DNA from: Rubripirellula obstinata | GTDB taxonomy: Bacteria > Planctomycetota > Planctomycetia > Pirellulales > Pirellulaceae | Assembly: GCF_001642955.1 (NCBI RefSeq) | Contig: NZ_LWSK01000026.1 | Span: 1-57,286, forward strand | Direction: 5' to 3' | DNA: 57,286 bases | Part shown: one piece after another, positions 9,019 through 20,200 of the stretch | Numbering within the stretch: the stretch's first letter is position 1 | How the letters are laid out: each line of letters begins with the position of its first letter | Made by a program: the position numbers and the translations under genes | The notes under the pieces: model-generated | Database searches by the model: none | The model's input: only the letters and a program-made list of their open reading frames with translations | Told to the model about the DNA's origin: nothing

Positions 9019-10409
9019 ACTTCATCGGTCAAGTAATCTCGCGTCACGTTCTCTCGCACTGACAATTCTCCTTCGCTGACATCCAGCAAGTTGATTCCAT
9101 CAAACAGCCGGTCATCTGCATCATCAGCTTGCACGGAATCTGAAAGCCGGATCCCCGTCGCCGCCAACAACGTCGGCAACACATCGCTGTGAATGGTGGG
9201 TGCGTTGATCTTCCGCGTCGGAACCCCTGGCCCAACCAGAATCATCGGCGTCATGTTTTGTTGCGGTGAAATCTTGCTGCCATGTCCGATCGTTCCATCT
9301 TCCAAAAACGATTCGCCGTGGTCGCCCGTTACCAACACCACGCAGTCTTCCGCACTCGATAACAACAAACCGATCCAACGGTCCGCCGTCCGAGCTGAAT
9401 TCTTGTAACGGTTCCAAACCTGATCCACTTGATCGCTTGAATACGGAATCAAGAACCCGTCCTTCGCCGCTGGTTCAAAAAACCGGTCTTCTGCATAACT
9501 GCGATACGGAGCGTGCGTGACATACAGATACAAAATCGCAAGTCGTGGCCCACGCGACTGATCCGGTTCCAGAAACTTCATCGCCGCCTGAATCGATTGA
9601 CGATCGGATTCCAAGCGATTCTGCGGCGAGATAGAAAACTCATCAAACTGCTCAGCCGAAACAAATCCATCCATAAAAAACGTTCGCCAATCGTCATGGC
9701 CCGCAAAGAACCCCAACTCGTAGCCTGCAGATCGAAACAAGCGATACAACGGTGCCTGATACCGCAACGAAGTATCAAACCATGTCGCGTCCATTCCCGT
9801 CACGATGGAAAACATGCCATGGCTCGTCGCGTTCCCGCTCGAAAAGTGACCTTTGCACCACAAACCTTGCTCAGCCGCCCCGGCCAAGTTCGGCATCACC
9901 TCGGGTTCAACCAATTCGTACCGAAACGATTCCAGCACGACAATCAAAACATCAGGCGACTCTTGCGGAACGACTTGCGGTTGTAGGAATCCGATTCGTC
10001 GAATCCGTCTATCTCGTTCGTCTAAATTTGAAGTTGGATCAACCGCAACAGACTCGGTTTTAGTTACCGAATCTCGTCGATCTAAAACGCACGGCGAAAG
10101 CACAGCCAGCCACGCGGTGCCAAAAAGCAAATACAACCGCCCGCGATTCAACGGGCGACGCGACCACCTGCCCGCAGCCCAAGCAAGAACACTGCAAACC
10201 AAAACCCAGATCACAAACTCAGCCGCAAGCGTTTTCCAAAACCCGATCGGCGTTTCCGCAACGATCCCCGGCAACAAGGTTATCGCCGAAAACACTCGCG
10301 ACGACAACAAATGTTCATCGATCACCCCGATCGCCAACCGATCTAGCATCAGCCAAAGCAACAGCGGCGCAACAAATTTCCAGACGTCAGTACGGGACAT
10401 CAACCGCAT
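8997..10409 (-). CDS. Membrane-anchored sulfatase-fold protein (YejM/LtaS-like)
   Basis: Three or so N-terminal membrane segments (about 11-30, 58-80 and 92-108) precede an alkaline-phosphatase/sulfatase-fold domain outside the membrane. Metal and nucleophile motifs are present: VLIVVLESFR, SSGNATSHGMFSI with a candidate Thr nucleophile, VTGDHGESF, and GHGSK. The SSGNATSHG block resembles the YejM/PbgA group, while the intact metal-ligand set suggests an active phospho-transferase or hydrolase of the LtaS/phosphoethanolamine-transferase type. The substrate is unknown; envelope lipid or glycan is inferred. Its ATG start lies inside the end of the DUF2461 gene (23-bp overlap), which implies translational coupling. 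Its 3' end overlaps the KptA-like gene. Confidence 0.8.
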   Translation of the reverse strand: MRLMSRTDVWKFVAPLLLWLMLDRLAIGVIDEHLLSSRVFSAITLLPGIVAETPIGFWKTLAAEFVIWVLVCSVLAWAAGRWSRRPLNRGRLYLLFGTAWLAVLSPCVLDRRDSVTKTESVAVDPTSNLDERDRRIRRIGFLQPQVVPQESPDVLIVVLESFRYELVEPEVMPNLAGAAEQGLWCKGHFSSGNATSHGMFSIVTGMDATWFDTSLRYQAPLYRLFRSAGYELGFFAGHDDWRTFFMDGFVSAEQFDEFSISPQNRLESDRQSIQAAMKFLEPDQSRGPRLAILYLYVTHAPYRSYAEDRFFEPAAKDGFLIPYSSDQVDQVWNRYKNSARTADRWIGLLLSSAEDCVVLVTGDHGESFLEDGTIGHGSKISPQQNMTPMILVGPGVPTRKINAPTIHSDVLPTLLAATGIRLSDSVQADDADDRLFDGINLLDVSEGELSVRENVTRDYLTDEVQSVSVR

Positions 10410-11073
10410 CGCACAAAAAGGTCATCAACGATTTTGCCTTCTTGATGTGATCCACCAAAATCTTGATCGCATCAGGGCTCGTTAGATCCGACTGCTTCAG
10501 CGGTGCGACCGCAATGAAATCGATCCGGCGCAAATCTTCGATCATCGGATGATCTCTGGGATAATCCCTCGGCGACGTTTTCAGGCTCTCCCCCGACAAT
10601 TCAAAAACGCTGCGAAACGCTCGATTGTCTCTCGCCCGAATCCAGCCCTTTGGATCATCCGCAATCGCCTGTCGAAACGCCGCCAACGTCTTGCGTTCCG
10701 GTCGCCAACCTCCCGCTCCGATGAAACATTCGTCAGCCGCCAAATGAATGTAAACGCCCGGTGCATGAATGTCGTTATCGGCTTGATGTCGAACCGAGAT
10801 TCCGACATTGGTTTTGTAGGGCGTTTTGTCTTTGCTAAACCGTGTGTCACGGTAGATTCGCATCACGCTGCCGCCATGTCCCTTGGCAACAACCCCAAGC
10901 ATCGGCGCGGCCTTCGCCAGCGGCTTTTCCAATTGACGAACAAGCTCGACGGCAGGCTCGCGAACATCAGCCTCATAACGAGGCTTATTCTCCGCGAACC
11001 AATCGCGATCGTTATTTCTCTTTAATTCACGTAGGAACTTAAACAACTTAGGCGTCAAAATCGAATCAGGCAT
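10387..11073 (-). CDS. DUF2461 family protein
   Basis: The 228-residue protein matches the DUF2461/TIGR02453 pattern: FLRELKRNNDRDWFAENKPR near the N terminus, MRIYRDTRFSKDKTPYKTN in the centre, and GVYIHLAADECFIGAGGW. It is a soluble family of unknown biochemical function found in many bacteria and fungi. The length is typical. It starts at an ATG 229 bp from the divergent nadE start and overlaps the following sulfatase-like gene by 23 bp, suggesting the two are made together. Confidence 0.88.
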   Translation of the reverse strand: MPDSILTPKLFKFLRELKRNNDRDWFAENKPRYEADVREPAVELVRQLEKPLAKAAPMLGVVAKGHGGSVMRIYRDTRFSKDKTPYKTNVGISVRHQADNDIHAPGVYIHLAADECFIGAGGWRPERKTLAAFRQAIADDPKGWIRARDNRAFRSVFELSGESLKTSPRDYPRDHPMIEDLRRIDFIAVAPLKQSDLTSPDAIKILVDHIKKAKSLMTFLCDAVDVPY

Positions 11074-11136
11074 GGCATCTCGGGCCGACGGACAGGTTGG
11101 AGTATGATAATCGAGCGGTCAAATGTTTTTGTCGCC

Positions 11137-11193
11137 AATTTTTTTGTCTAAACATCACGATCAGCTTACAGATTTGAACAAGACAAAAAAATT
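11137..11193. repeat. AT-rich agacaaaaa inverted repeat
   Basis: The 13-bp arms aatttttttgtct (11137-11149) and agacaaaaaaatt (11181-11193) are perfectly inverted, and a further gtc/gac pair extends them imperfectly. A longer relative lies at 54973-55038. It sits in the divergent promoter region between DUF2461 and nadE, so a regulatory role is possible. Confidence 0.75.
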
Positions 11194-11302
11194 ATTGTCA
11201 AAAAGAAGGGTGTGTAGGTGCATCCCATTTCTGTCAAACCATGGAGCGAAGAAGATCGAAATGATCGTGTTAAACCCGGAAGCAAGACGCTAAGTTCAAT
11301 CC

Positions 11303-13342
11303 ATGAAAAATACAATCTTAAACGACCATAACCTATTTCGCGTTGCTGCGGTCTCACCAACGATCTCGGTGGCAAATCCGTCGGCAAACGCAAAGTCATC
11401 GATCAGAGCAATCGATTCCGTCGATGCTGATCTGATCGTGTTGCCTGAACTCGGTTTGACGGGCTACACCTGCGGCGACCTGTTCGCGACCGATGCGTTG
11501 ATGACGTCCACGTTGTTGGCACTTGGCGAATTGGTTTCGCATAGCGAGTCGCACGACAAAACAATCGTTGCTGGTTTGCCATTGCGGGTTTGCGGATCGC
11601 TGATGAACACCGCAGCAGTAATCTTCAATGGCAAAGTTCGTGCGGTCGTTCCTAAAACCTTCCTACCGACCTATCGCGAATTCTACGAAGGTCGCCATTT
11701 CGCAGCCGCTTCCAACGCCGATCCGTCTGAAATTAAGTTACTGAATGAAATTGTTCCCTTTGGAACCGATCTGATCGTTCAGCGAGGCGACGCCAAGATC
11801 GCGGTCGAAATTTGTGAAGATTTCTGGACGCCGATCCCGCCCAGCTCGCACGCAGCTTTGGCCGGTGCAAACGTGTTGGTCAATTTGTCGTCCAGTAACG
11901 AAACGATCGGCAAGGCGGGTTGGCGTCGGGATCTGGTTCGCAGTCAATCCGGTCGCTGCATTGCGGCCTACGTCTACTGCTCGTCCGGCCCCAGCGAATC
12001 GACGTCGGACTTGGTGTTTGGTGGTCATTGCCTGATCGCAGAAAACGGAGCCGTCCTGGGCGAATCGCGACGAGTCGGTGACGGAGAAACTCCATCGATC
12101 GCCGCGGGAATGACAAACGAAAGCACCAGCGCGGAAACATCCGTCGCTCGCGATATCGATTTGGGCCGTTTGATTCATGATCGACAAGTCGTAGGGTCGT
12201 TCGATGACGGACGTCACGCTTCGCCAAGTTTCCGGACGATCGATTTAGGTGGATTTGGCAATGACGGCCAGGGTCGCGAACCGCGTGGCGATTTACTCCG
12301 ACGCATCGATGCGCATCCGTTCGTGCCAGACGAGAGCACCGAGCTTGAACTTCGCTGTGCCGAGATCTTCGACATCCAAACCGCTGGTCTCTGCAAACGC
12401 CTTTCGCGACTCGGGCCTACAACCAAACTTTCGATCGGCGTATCAGGCGGACTGGACAGCACGCTTGCACTGTTGGTTGCCATTCGAGCCTGCGACAGCA
12501 TCGGCAAAGATCGCAAAGACATCGTTGGAATCACGATGCCAGGATTTGGCACCACGTCGATGACAAAGTCCAGCGCCGAAACGCTGATCGAAACCACGGG
12601 AATCACCCGAGAACTGATCGATATTCGACAATTATGCCTGGACACGTTTTTGTCACTGAATCATTCACCACTGGGAATCCCCGTCAGCGATTCCACCGAT
12701 GTGGAATCGTTACAGGCCCAACTACAAAAGCTTCCCGATGACGCAAAAGATTTAACGTTCGAGAACGTCCAAGCTCGCGTGCGAACGATGTTGTTAATGA
12801 ATCGCGGCTTTGTTTTGGGGACTGGCGACATGAGCGAGCAGGCGCTTGGTTGGTCCACCTACAATGCCGACCACATGTCGATGTACAACGTCAACACGTC
12901 GATCCCCAAAACGCTGGTCCGTTTCCTGGTCCGCTACGCCGCCGACCATTACTTCGACGGTGAATTACGATCCGTTTTGCACGACATCGCCAACACAACC
13001 ATCTCACCCGAACTATTGCCCCCGCGCGAAGACGGCACGATTCGACAGAGTACCGAAGAATCCATCGGCGCTTACGAACTACACGATTTCTTCCTCTTCC
13101 ACTTCGTACGAAACGGTTTCAGTCGCAACAAGATTCTGTACCTAGCATCACACGCAAAGTTCGACCAGGACTATTCCCCCAAGCACATCGCCGAAACCCT
13201 TGACATATTTGTGAAGCGATTCTTCTTCAGCCAATACAAACGCAACTGCGTCCCCGACGGCCCCAAGGTCGGTTCAGTCAGCCTTTCCCCACGCGGCGAT
13301 TGGCGAATGCCCAGCGACGCCAACGCCGGTGACTTCCTGTAG
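11303..13342 (+). CDS. nadE: NAD+ synthase, glutamine-dependent
   Basis: It makes NAD+ from nicotinic acid adenine dinucleotide, using glutamine as amide donor. The N-terminal nitrilase-fold glutaminase shows all three catalytic residues: Glu in VLPELGLTGY (about 49), Lys in VVPKTFLPTY (about 118) and Cys in VEICEDFWTP (about 170). The C-terminal synthetase has the PP-loop SIGVSGGLDST (about 379) and the expected ammonia-channel and adenylate regions such as GTGDMSEQALGWSTYNADH. The length of 679 residues is normal for the two-domain form. The part from 12671 to the stop is duplicated at 23447-24118 at about 95% identity by eye; this 5' copy is the complete one. Confidence 0.96.
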   Translation: MKNTILNDHNLFRVAAVSPTISVANPSANAKSSIRAIDSVDADLIVLPELGLTGYTCGDLFATDALMTSTLLALGELVSHSESHDKTIVAGLPLRVCGSLMNTAAVIFNGKVRAVVPKTFLPTYREFYEGRHFAAASNADPSEIKLLNEIVPFGTDLIVQRGDAKIAVEICEDFWTPIPPSSHAALAGANVLVNLSSSNETIGKAGWRRDLVRSQSGRCIAAYVYCSSGPSESTSDLVFGGHCLIAENGAVLGESRRVGDGETPSIAAGMTNESTSAETSVARDIDLGRLIHDRQVVGSFDDGRHASPSFRTIDLGGFGNDGQGREPRGDLLRRIDAHPFVPDESTELELRCAEIFDIQTAGLCKRLSRLGPTTKLSIGVSGGLDSTLALLVAIRACDSIGKDRKDIVGITMPGFGTTSMTKSSAETLIETTGITRELIDIRQLCLDTFLSLNHSPLGIPVSDSTDVESLQAQLQKLPDDAKDLTFENVQARVRTMLLMNRGFVLGTGDMSEQALGWSTYNADHMSMYNVNTSIPKTLVRFLVRYAADHYFDGELRSVLHDIANTTISPELLPPREDGTIRQSTEESIGAYELHDFFLFHFVRNGFSRNKILYLASHAKFDQDYSPKHIAETLDIFVKRFFFSQYKRNCVPDGPKVGSVSLSPRGDWRMPSDANAGDFL

Positions 13343-13522
13343 TTGTTCGGTGCTTGAAGGAACGATGCTGTGCGCGAAAGAATGAACCACGGATGGCTTT
13401 CGCGGGAGCACGGATGTTTGGGGGTGATTGCACTTCCGGCATTCGTTAAAATCATTTTCTCATTCGCCATCCGCCAACCGACCGCGCAACATCCGTGGTC
13501 CCGCGAAAGCCATCCGTGGCGT
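12671..13522. repeat. Direct repeat, nadE 3' region, copy 1
   Basis: From ctgggaatcccc onward this stretch aligns without indels over the coding part to 23447-24118 (offset 10776). After the stop codon the match continues through the CCACGGATGG palindrome to about 24296, although the central spacer of the palindrome differs. About 34 substitutions were counted by eye over the 672 coding bases, nearly all synonymous. Together the two copies frame the 10.8-kb island-like segment. Confidence 0.92.
13387..13519. repeat. CCACGGATGG palindromic element, copy 1
   Basis: The 32-bp arms at 13387-13418 and 13488-13519 are inverted with one mismatch and separated by 69 bp. Relatives lie at 24163-24294 and 44986-45117. 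It lies 45 bp after the nadE stop, where it could act as a terminator-like structure. Confidence 0.9.
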
Positions 13523-13543
13523 GCTAATTACGCTCCGCGGAAT

Positions 13544-13625
13544 AAAAAGGTGTCAGGTACCGTTTTGGCAACTTGGGAGGTTCTCGCATTACCTATTTTC
13601 ACTTTTTGGTACCTGACACCTTTTT
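13544..13625. repeat. GTGTCAG hairpin repeat, left copy
   Basis: The arms aaaaaggtgtcaggtacc (13544-13561) and ggtacctgacaccttttt (13608-13625) are perfect inverted repeats with a 46-bp loop and a trailing T run. A closely similar unit with an almost identical loop lies at 23361-23441. This type of unit is commonly found with RAYT transposases, and a RAYT pseudogene lies next to the second copy. Confidence 0.88.
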
Positions 13626-14235
13626 TGGTGCCCGATTCTTCAGAGGTCCGTCCGGGAATTGAACACGGTCTTCGTCCATACCACAGACGCGTGGTGCCGC
13701 AGCGATTGCCGGTCCCACCACTTGGCTTTTTTGGATCGAGCTACAGCGGAAACGACGGTTTTCTGCTTTCGGCTAAGGTCCAAAATGTTGAATTGGGTGA
13801 GTTGGGACAGAACCCCGGCGGTGGATTTGAGATCGTAGCTTGCATGCCGGTTTCGCGAAGTTGGCGAGGCTTTGAGTGTTTAGAAACCACAAGTACTCGG
13901 GTAGTTGCCGCGAAGAGCAATACGAATATCGTCAGTCAAGCAGTGAAGAGCCACTGGGCTAAGGCAAATCTGTCTCAAAGCTCTGTGCGGTTACTTCAGC
14001 CACCCCACAGTACCATCCCCATTTGGGTAGCAGTACAGCGAAATCAGGGAAGTTTTTTAACGAGCGGGATGCCAAAGCAAGGAAAATCGCTTGAACAATT
14101 CCCCCCCCCGGTGTTTAATGCTTGCGCATTCAAGGAATCCGAACCGCGGGTCGCCGACTCCTCGTCCATGCGATTAGATGCGATCGCCACTCGGATACAC
14201 ATAATTTCTTAGCCCTGCTTCAAAGATTGGCCGCC
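13626..14235. other. 610-bp region without a supported gene
   Basis: ORFs crossing this stretch have no recognisable similarity and look like chance readings. A C-run of ten bases (about 14101-14110) lies 125 bp before the giant gene. The promoter of the giant gene should be here, but no convincing -35/-10 pair was found. Confidence 0.4.
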
Positions 14236-17200
14236 ATGTCCCGTTCGAAGAAAAACATTCCAGAGCTTTCCAAATTCTCTCGACGCTTTTTTAAAAAACG
14301 GTCTCAAACGCGACGTTCAAAGATGGTCCGCCGCACTACCGGTTCGCGCCGTCAGTCGCTGCTGGAACCGCTCGAGTCGCGACAGCTATTGGCTGGCGAT
14401 TTCAACCTCTTTACATCCGAAAACGAGTCGCTTGATCTAGGACTTGCAACTTTGCTGGGCAGCTCCGCGGACGTCTACACCATTGTTGGCGGCGCAGACG
14501 ATGACCAGCTGACTATCGACAGCAACCAGGAATTGCAATTCGTTAGCGATCCCAACTTTGAATCGCCGACAGACAGCGACGGCGACAACATTTACGAGCT
14601 CACCGTTCGCCGAACGGACTCAATGGGTTCCGAGGATTTTACGATCTGCGTTAGAGTGTTAAACATCAATGATAATCCGACCGCAGTGACTAATGGCTAT
14701 TTAGTTGATCGGGGCTCGGGCTTGCTTCTAGACGGCAGTCTCAGTTCCGATCCCGAATCGGAGTCGCTGGTATATCAATGGGATTTGAACAACGACGGAA
14801 TCGTCGACATCAGTGATGTTTCCCCGTTTACTCCAGTAGCGCCATCATTTCTGGACGGCTTGGTGGACGTGGGCGACAACACGATCGCGCTGACCGTGAC
14901 GGATCTTGGCGGACTTTCGGATACGACGACTGCAACACTCACCGTCACCGATCGCTTGTCCGTCTTTTTGCCTGAATCATTCGACCCCAGCACACCAACT
15001 GATTTTACGGTCGTCCGCGAAGGCGACGAATTTACCGTTCGCGAAACCGAAACGGGCAACCTGCTTACATCCAGCCCGGTGCTGGGCCTCAATAGGATTG
15101 TGGTCAACGGTTCAGCAGAAGCGAACACGGTGACGCTGGACTTCTCGGCTGGCCTACCCGTTGCCATCGACTACTTCGGCAACGACCCCACCACCGGAGC
15201 GGGCGATGCGCTGGCGTTGATCGGCGGTGATGCCGACTTGGTACGCCATGAATTTATCGATCCATCAAGCGGTTCGATCAATGTTGTGTTTGGCGGAGTC
15301 TCGACCCCAATTTTTTACACCGGACTGGAGCCGGTTTTTGACAATCTGAACGCCGTCGATCGCGAATTCGTGTTTTTGGGCGGTAGCGAAACGATCACGC
15401 TTTCAGACGACTTGGTGGCCGGCGACAACGTCTCGCAAATTGATTCGACGTTGGGTGAGTCGGTCACGTTTGTGAATCCGACCTCGTCACTACTAGTAGA
15501 TTCGGGATCAGGAAATGACATCATCAACGTCGCAGCGATGGACACGATGTATGCCGCGTCGATGATTTTGCGTGGAGGCGACGGCAACAATTTGGCCACG
15601 ATCGATGATTTGGTGATCGACGGATTCGTTCGAGGATTGGTCAGACGCGGGTTGGAGATCGATCAGATTCAAACGGCAACGATTTCGGACACGTCGTTGT
15701 TGAATAACCAAGACGTCCGAGGCGCTGGTTTGCTGATCAACGGACCGTCGGACGTGTTGGTCCAGAGGTCCACCATTACAGGCAACGGCTCGACCGGAGT
15801 ACTAGACACTGAAGGCGGTGGCGGCATTCTTAGCATCGACGCCAATCTCACGATCGCCGACAACACTTTGGTGAGTGGAAATGACGCCATCAACGGCACT
15901 GCAACCGGTGGCGGAATCCATGTTCTGGGAGGGCAGCTGGATGTCCTCGACTCAACGATCTCAAACAACTTTGCGGCCGGTTCCGGCGGCGGAATCACAC
16001 TGAGCAACGGTACTTCGGGACTTCTGACCGAAGCATCGATCGAAAATAACCGTGCCGGGACTTTGTCCACACTCACGGACTCTGGATTTGGCGGTGGTGT
16101 TTACGGCTCCATTAATAACGATCTAACTATCGTCGGCGGGAGTTTCCGGGGCAACGAAGCCTCGCGTCAGGGTGGCGGAATTTGGTCTCGCGAATCAACT
16201 GTGACAGTGGATTCTGTCTTATTTGAATCAAATTTCTCAGCGGGAGATGGAACAGATGATGGCGGTGGAGCAATTTACCAAGAAGCTGGCACGTTAAACT
16301 TGGCTAGCGCGATACTTCGACAAAACGAAGCGCACGGCATTCAGGGAATCGGCGGCGGCATTACGTCTCGCTTCGCGAATGTGTTTGTTGTTGATAGCGA
16401 GATTGACAACAACCACGCTAACGGTGACGGTGGCGGATTCGCATCAATCGCTTCGACACTGATTGTGACCAACACGAACGTTGTCAGTAATTCCGCGAAT
16501 GGATTGGGGGTCCGCGCCACGACGCCCAACTCAGGTGACGGTGGCGGTTTCGTGTTGTTCAATGACAGCACTTTAACCCTCAACGCCGGAATAGTTGAAA
16601 ACAACAGTGCCGCGTTTCGCGGCGGCGGCATCAAACAGTTCGGTGGCCGAACCACGGTCACGGGAACATTGTTTAACTCCAACCAAGCGACGTTTAGCGG
16701 TGGTGGGATTCAAGCCCAACAAAACGGTACCATCGACATTCGCTCAGGTGCGACATTCACCAACAACACGAACCGGGCGATTGAAAGCACCGATGGCGTT
16801 CTGACTGTCACCGGACCTGATGTTTTGTTTCAGGACAACCCGCAAGGTGCAATTCGGGTCTTTGGCGGAGTGGCCGACATCAGCAATTCCACTTTCTTGT
16901 CAAATGAATCAGCTAACATCGGTGGAGCAATACGTGTCGAAGATAGCACGTTGACGGTCAGTGATTCGACATTCACAGACAATACGGCAGAGCAAGATGG
17001 AGGTGCGATCGCTGCGACCAATGAGTCGACCATCACAATTTCCGAGGGCACATTTGAACGGAATATCGCAACACAGAGCGGCGGCGCGATCGCGAATGAA
17101 CAATCGACCATGACGGTTTCTAATTCCGTGCTAAGAGAAAACCAAGCTTTGGCAGCGGGCTTGGCCGGATTGTTTGGCCCAACCGGCGGCGGTGCGGCTT

Positions 17201-20200
17201 ATAACCTAGGTGGAACGCTCGAAGTTCGTGATTCAATCATTACGGACAACCGTGCCATTACTAACGACGGTGCCGGCGGTGGACTGCTCAATGACAGCGG
17301 AACGATCATTGTTCAAGGCGGAACGATCACATTGAATCAGGCCGCTACGGCAGGCGGCGGGCTGGCTAATGAAAACAGTGGATCGGCAACGCTGGAGGAT
17401 GTTGCCGTGACCGACAATATCTCCAACCTAGGCGGTGGTGTTAGTTCAGTCGGACCGACTGCTCAGTTGGATGTCATCGCGGGATCGGTTTCTGATAATA
17501 CCGCAAGCTCTGGCGGAGGCGTGTTTGTCGAGGGTGGAACTGCACTGATTGACGGCGTGACGATCCGAGATAACCGTGCCTTCCAGGACGGTGGTGGAGT
17601 ACTGATTTCCAGCGCAACGGGAACCGTTCGAGACTCGATCGTGGCGGGGAACCAAGCCGATTCTCTCGGGGGCGGAATAGGAGCGGTCAACGCATCGGTC
17701 GATATCATCGGCACCGTGATCGGCGGGCCCGACGATATCGACGGAAATACTGCGGGCATCCACGGCGGCGGGATTTACAGTTTTGATTCAACCCTGACTC
17801 TGTCTGAAAATGCCATCGTTGAAGGCAACCAAGCCGAGGTCTACGGTGGTGGTCTGTATTTGATTGGATTTACTAGCACCGATATTTCACAGTCAACCAT
17901 CCGAAACAATACTGCGCTCCAAGCCGGCGGCGGGATCGCGTCGTTCGACGGTCAGACGCTCAACATCATCGGCAGTGAACTGCGTGGCAATGACGCACAA
18001 TCGAGCGACCCCGCCGATCCGTTTCAGGGCGGTGGCGGATTACTTATCGCCGATGCCGCGGCAAACATTACCGAAACCGATTTATTGGGCAATCAAGTCA
18101 TCGACAATGCCGGAAGCGGTGGTGCAATTTTGAATGTAAATGGCAGCTTGAACGTCAACGGCGGTCGCATCGGATCGACGCTTGCTGGCGACGCCAACGC
18201 GGCCGCCGTAAACGGCGGTGGAATCGCCAATGACAACGGTTCGGTATTCATTCAGGCGAACGCGACCATCGAAGGCAACACGGCAACACTGGGCGGTGGC
18301 ATTCATAGTGAAGGCGGATTTGCCGCAGTGACCGTCAATGGATCCACGATCAATGCCAACAACGCCCTTTTCGGTGGCGGCATATGGAGCGACGGACTGC
18401 GACTCGATATCGACGGGGCAACGCTTTCAAGCAATGTTGCGGTAACTGACGGCGGTGCGGTTCTCACGCGTCAGTTTACCAATATCTTGAACTCGTCGAT
18501 TTCAACGAACGAGGCAACTACTGGCAGCGGCGGGGGCATTTTTACGGACGATGGTGAACTGAATGTTACAGGCGGCGACATCGTCGAGAATGCAGCGGGG
18601 ATCGATGGCGGGGGGATCTTCAACAACGGTGCGAGCGTCACGTCAAGCAGTGTTGAAATGATGCGCAATTCGGCGGATCGCAATGGTGGCGGATTAGCTG
18701 CATTTGATGCAACCAGCGTCGTGATCGGCGGTGAAGTCGATGCCAATACCGCGGGCGAGGAAGGTGGCGGGATTTGGATCAGCAATGGTTCACTCTTGGT
18801 CAGCGGAAGCACGATTTCCAACAATGTCGCGGAATCCTCCGTGAACGCGGGTTTGGATCAGGGCGGCGGAGGGATCTTCAATTCCGGCGGTGATGTTCAA
18901 TTGACTGGAGCGACCTTGACGGCCAATCTAGCCATCGCAAACGACGGAAGCGGTGGGAGCGGCGGTGGGATTCATAGCGTCGACGGCTCACTGCTAATCG
19001 ATGGAGGCATGATCAACGACCATCGAGCCGCACTCGACGGAGGTGCCATCCACGCTATCGACACGCCCTTAGACATTGACGGCCTAACCATTCAAAACAA
19101 CTCCGCCGGTCGCAACGGTGGCGGTATCCATATCGTTTCATCCACACCGACCGCGCCCGTCCCTGCGTTGGCAGCGTTACTTAGCAATGTCACGGTAGCC
19201 AGCAACACCGCGGCAGAAGAGGGCGGCGGCATCTGGAGCGGAGCGACAGCCATGTCGCTGAACGATTCGTTGATCCAAAATAACACCGCGCTTTCGGGCG
19301 ACAATGCCAGCTTGGATCAGGGCGGTGGAGGGATCTACAGCACTGTCGGAACATTGACCGTGAACGGTTCGACGATCGAAGGCAACGACGCCACTGCCGG
19401 CGGTGGTTCAGGTGGTGGAATCTATCACGACGGCATAAGCCTGGCTCTCAACGCCAGCGGCACGGCGGCTTCGATAGTTCGCGGCAATCGAGCGGGTACC
19501 CATGGTGGCGGCATCTTTGCAACCGGCGATTTACTGACCATGAACGATTCGGTGATTGGCGGTCCCGATCTAATGGATCGCAACGACGCGGCGGTTGACG
19601 GCGGCGGAATCTATGTCGACGTGGACACGGACGCTGTGATCTTAAGAACCGATATTTCCCGCAACTTGGCGATGCGAAACGGCGGCGGGATTTGGAAGAG
19701 CATCTCGTCAGCATTGGTTGTGAGCGATGGGTCGACGATCGACACCAATGCCGCTGGCGGCGATGCTGCCAACCAGGGCGGCGGTGGCATTTTCAGCGCT
19801 GGTGGTTTGACCACGGTGACGGACTCAACCGTCTTGGGCAACGTGGCCAACGGGATTTCGGGCAGTGGTGGCGGTATTTTCAACAATGGAAACTTGAGCA
19901 TCGTCAATTCCGAGATTTCCGGGAGCTTTGCCAACCTTGACGGAGGCGGCATCTTCAATGACGGCAACGTTTCGGTCATCAACTCCACGCTCGCGGGAAA
20001 TACCGCGACGGGAATTGGCGGCGGGATTGCCAGCGAAGGTGGGAGTGTGGCACTCGCTAGTGTGACCATTGCCGACAACGCTGCTGAAACCGGGGGTGGA
20101 ATTGGAGCTTCGGGAGGAACTGTCTTGGCAACCAATTCAATCATCACCCGAAACACAGCGACGACCGATTCCGATGTGTTTGGTGCTCTGACCGACGATG

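Noticed and set aside
14122-14235. Longer N terminus for the giant protein
   Set aside because: The basic start MSRSKKN at 14236 just before the LEPR-XLL-type motif fits known family starts better; the upstream 38 codons look non-coding.
13626-14235. tRNA or other structured RNA in the gap
   Set aside because: No cloverleaf with a T-loop motif or other known RNA structure could be found by eye.
15600-20150. Possible CRISPR-like or satellite DNA repeats
   Set aside because: The periodicity is at protein level (beta-helix turns) with variable DNA; there are no exact repeats with unique spacers.
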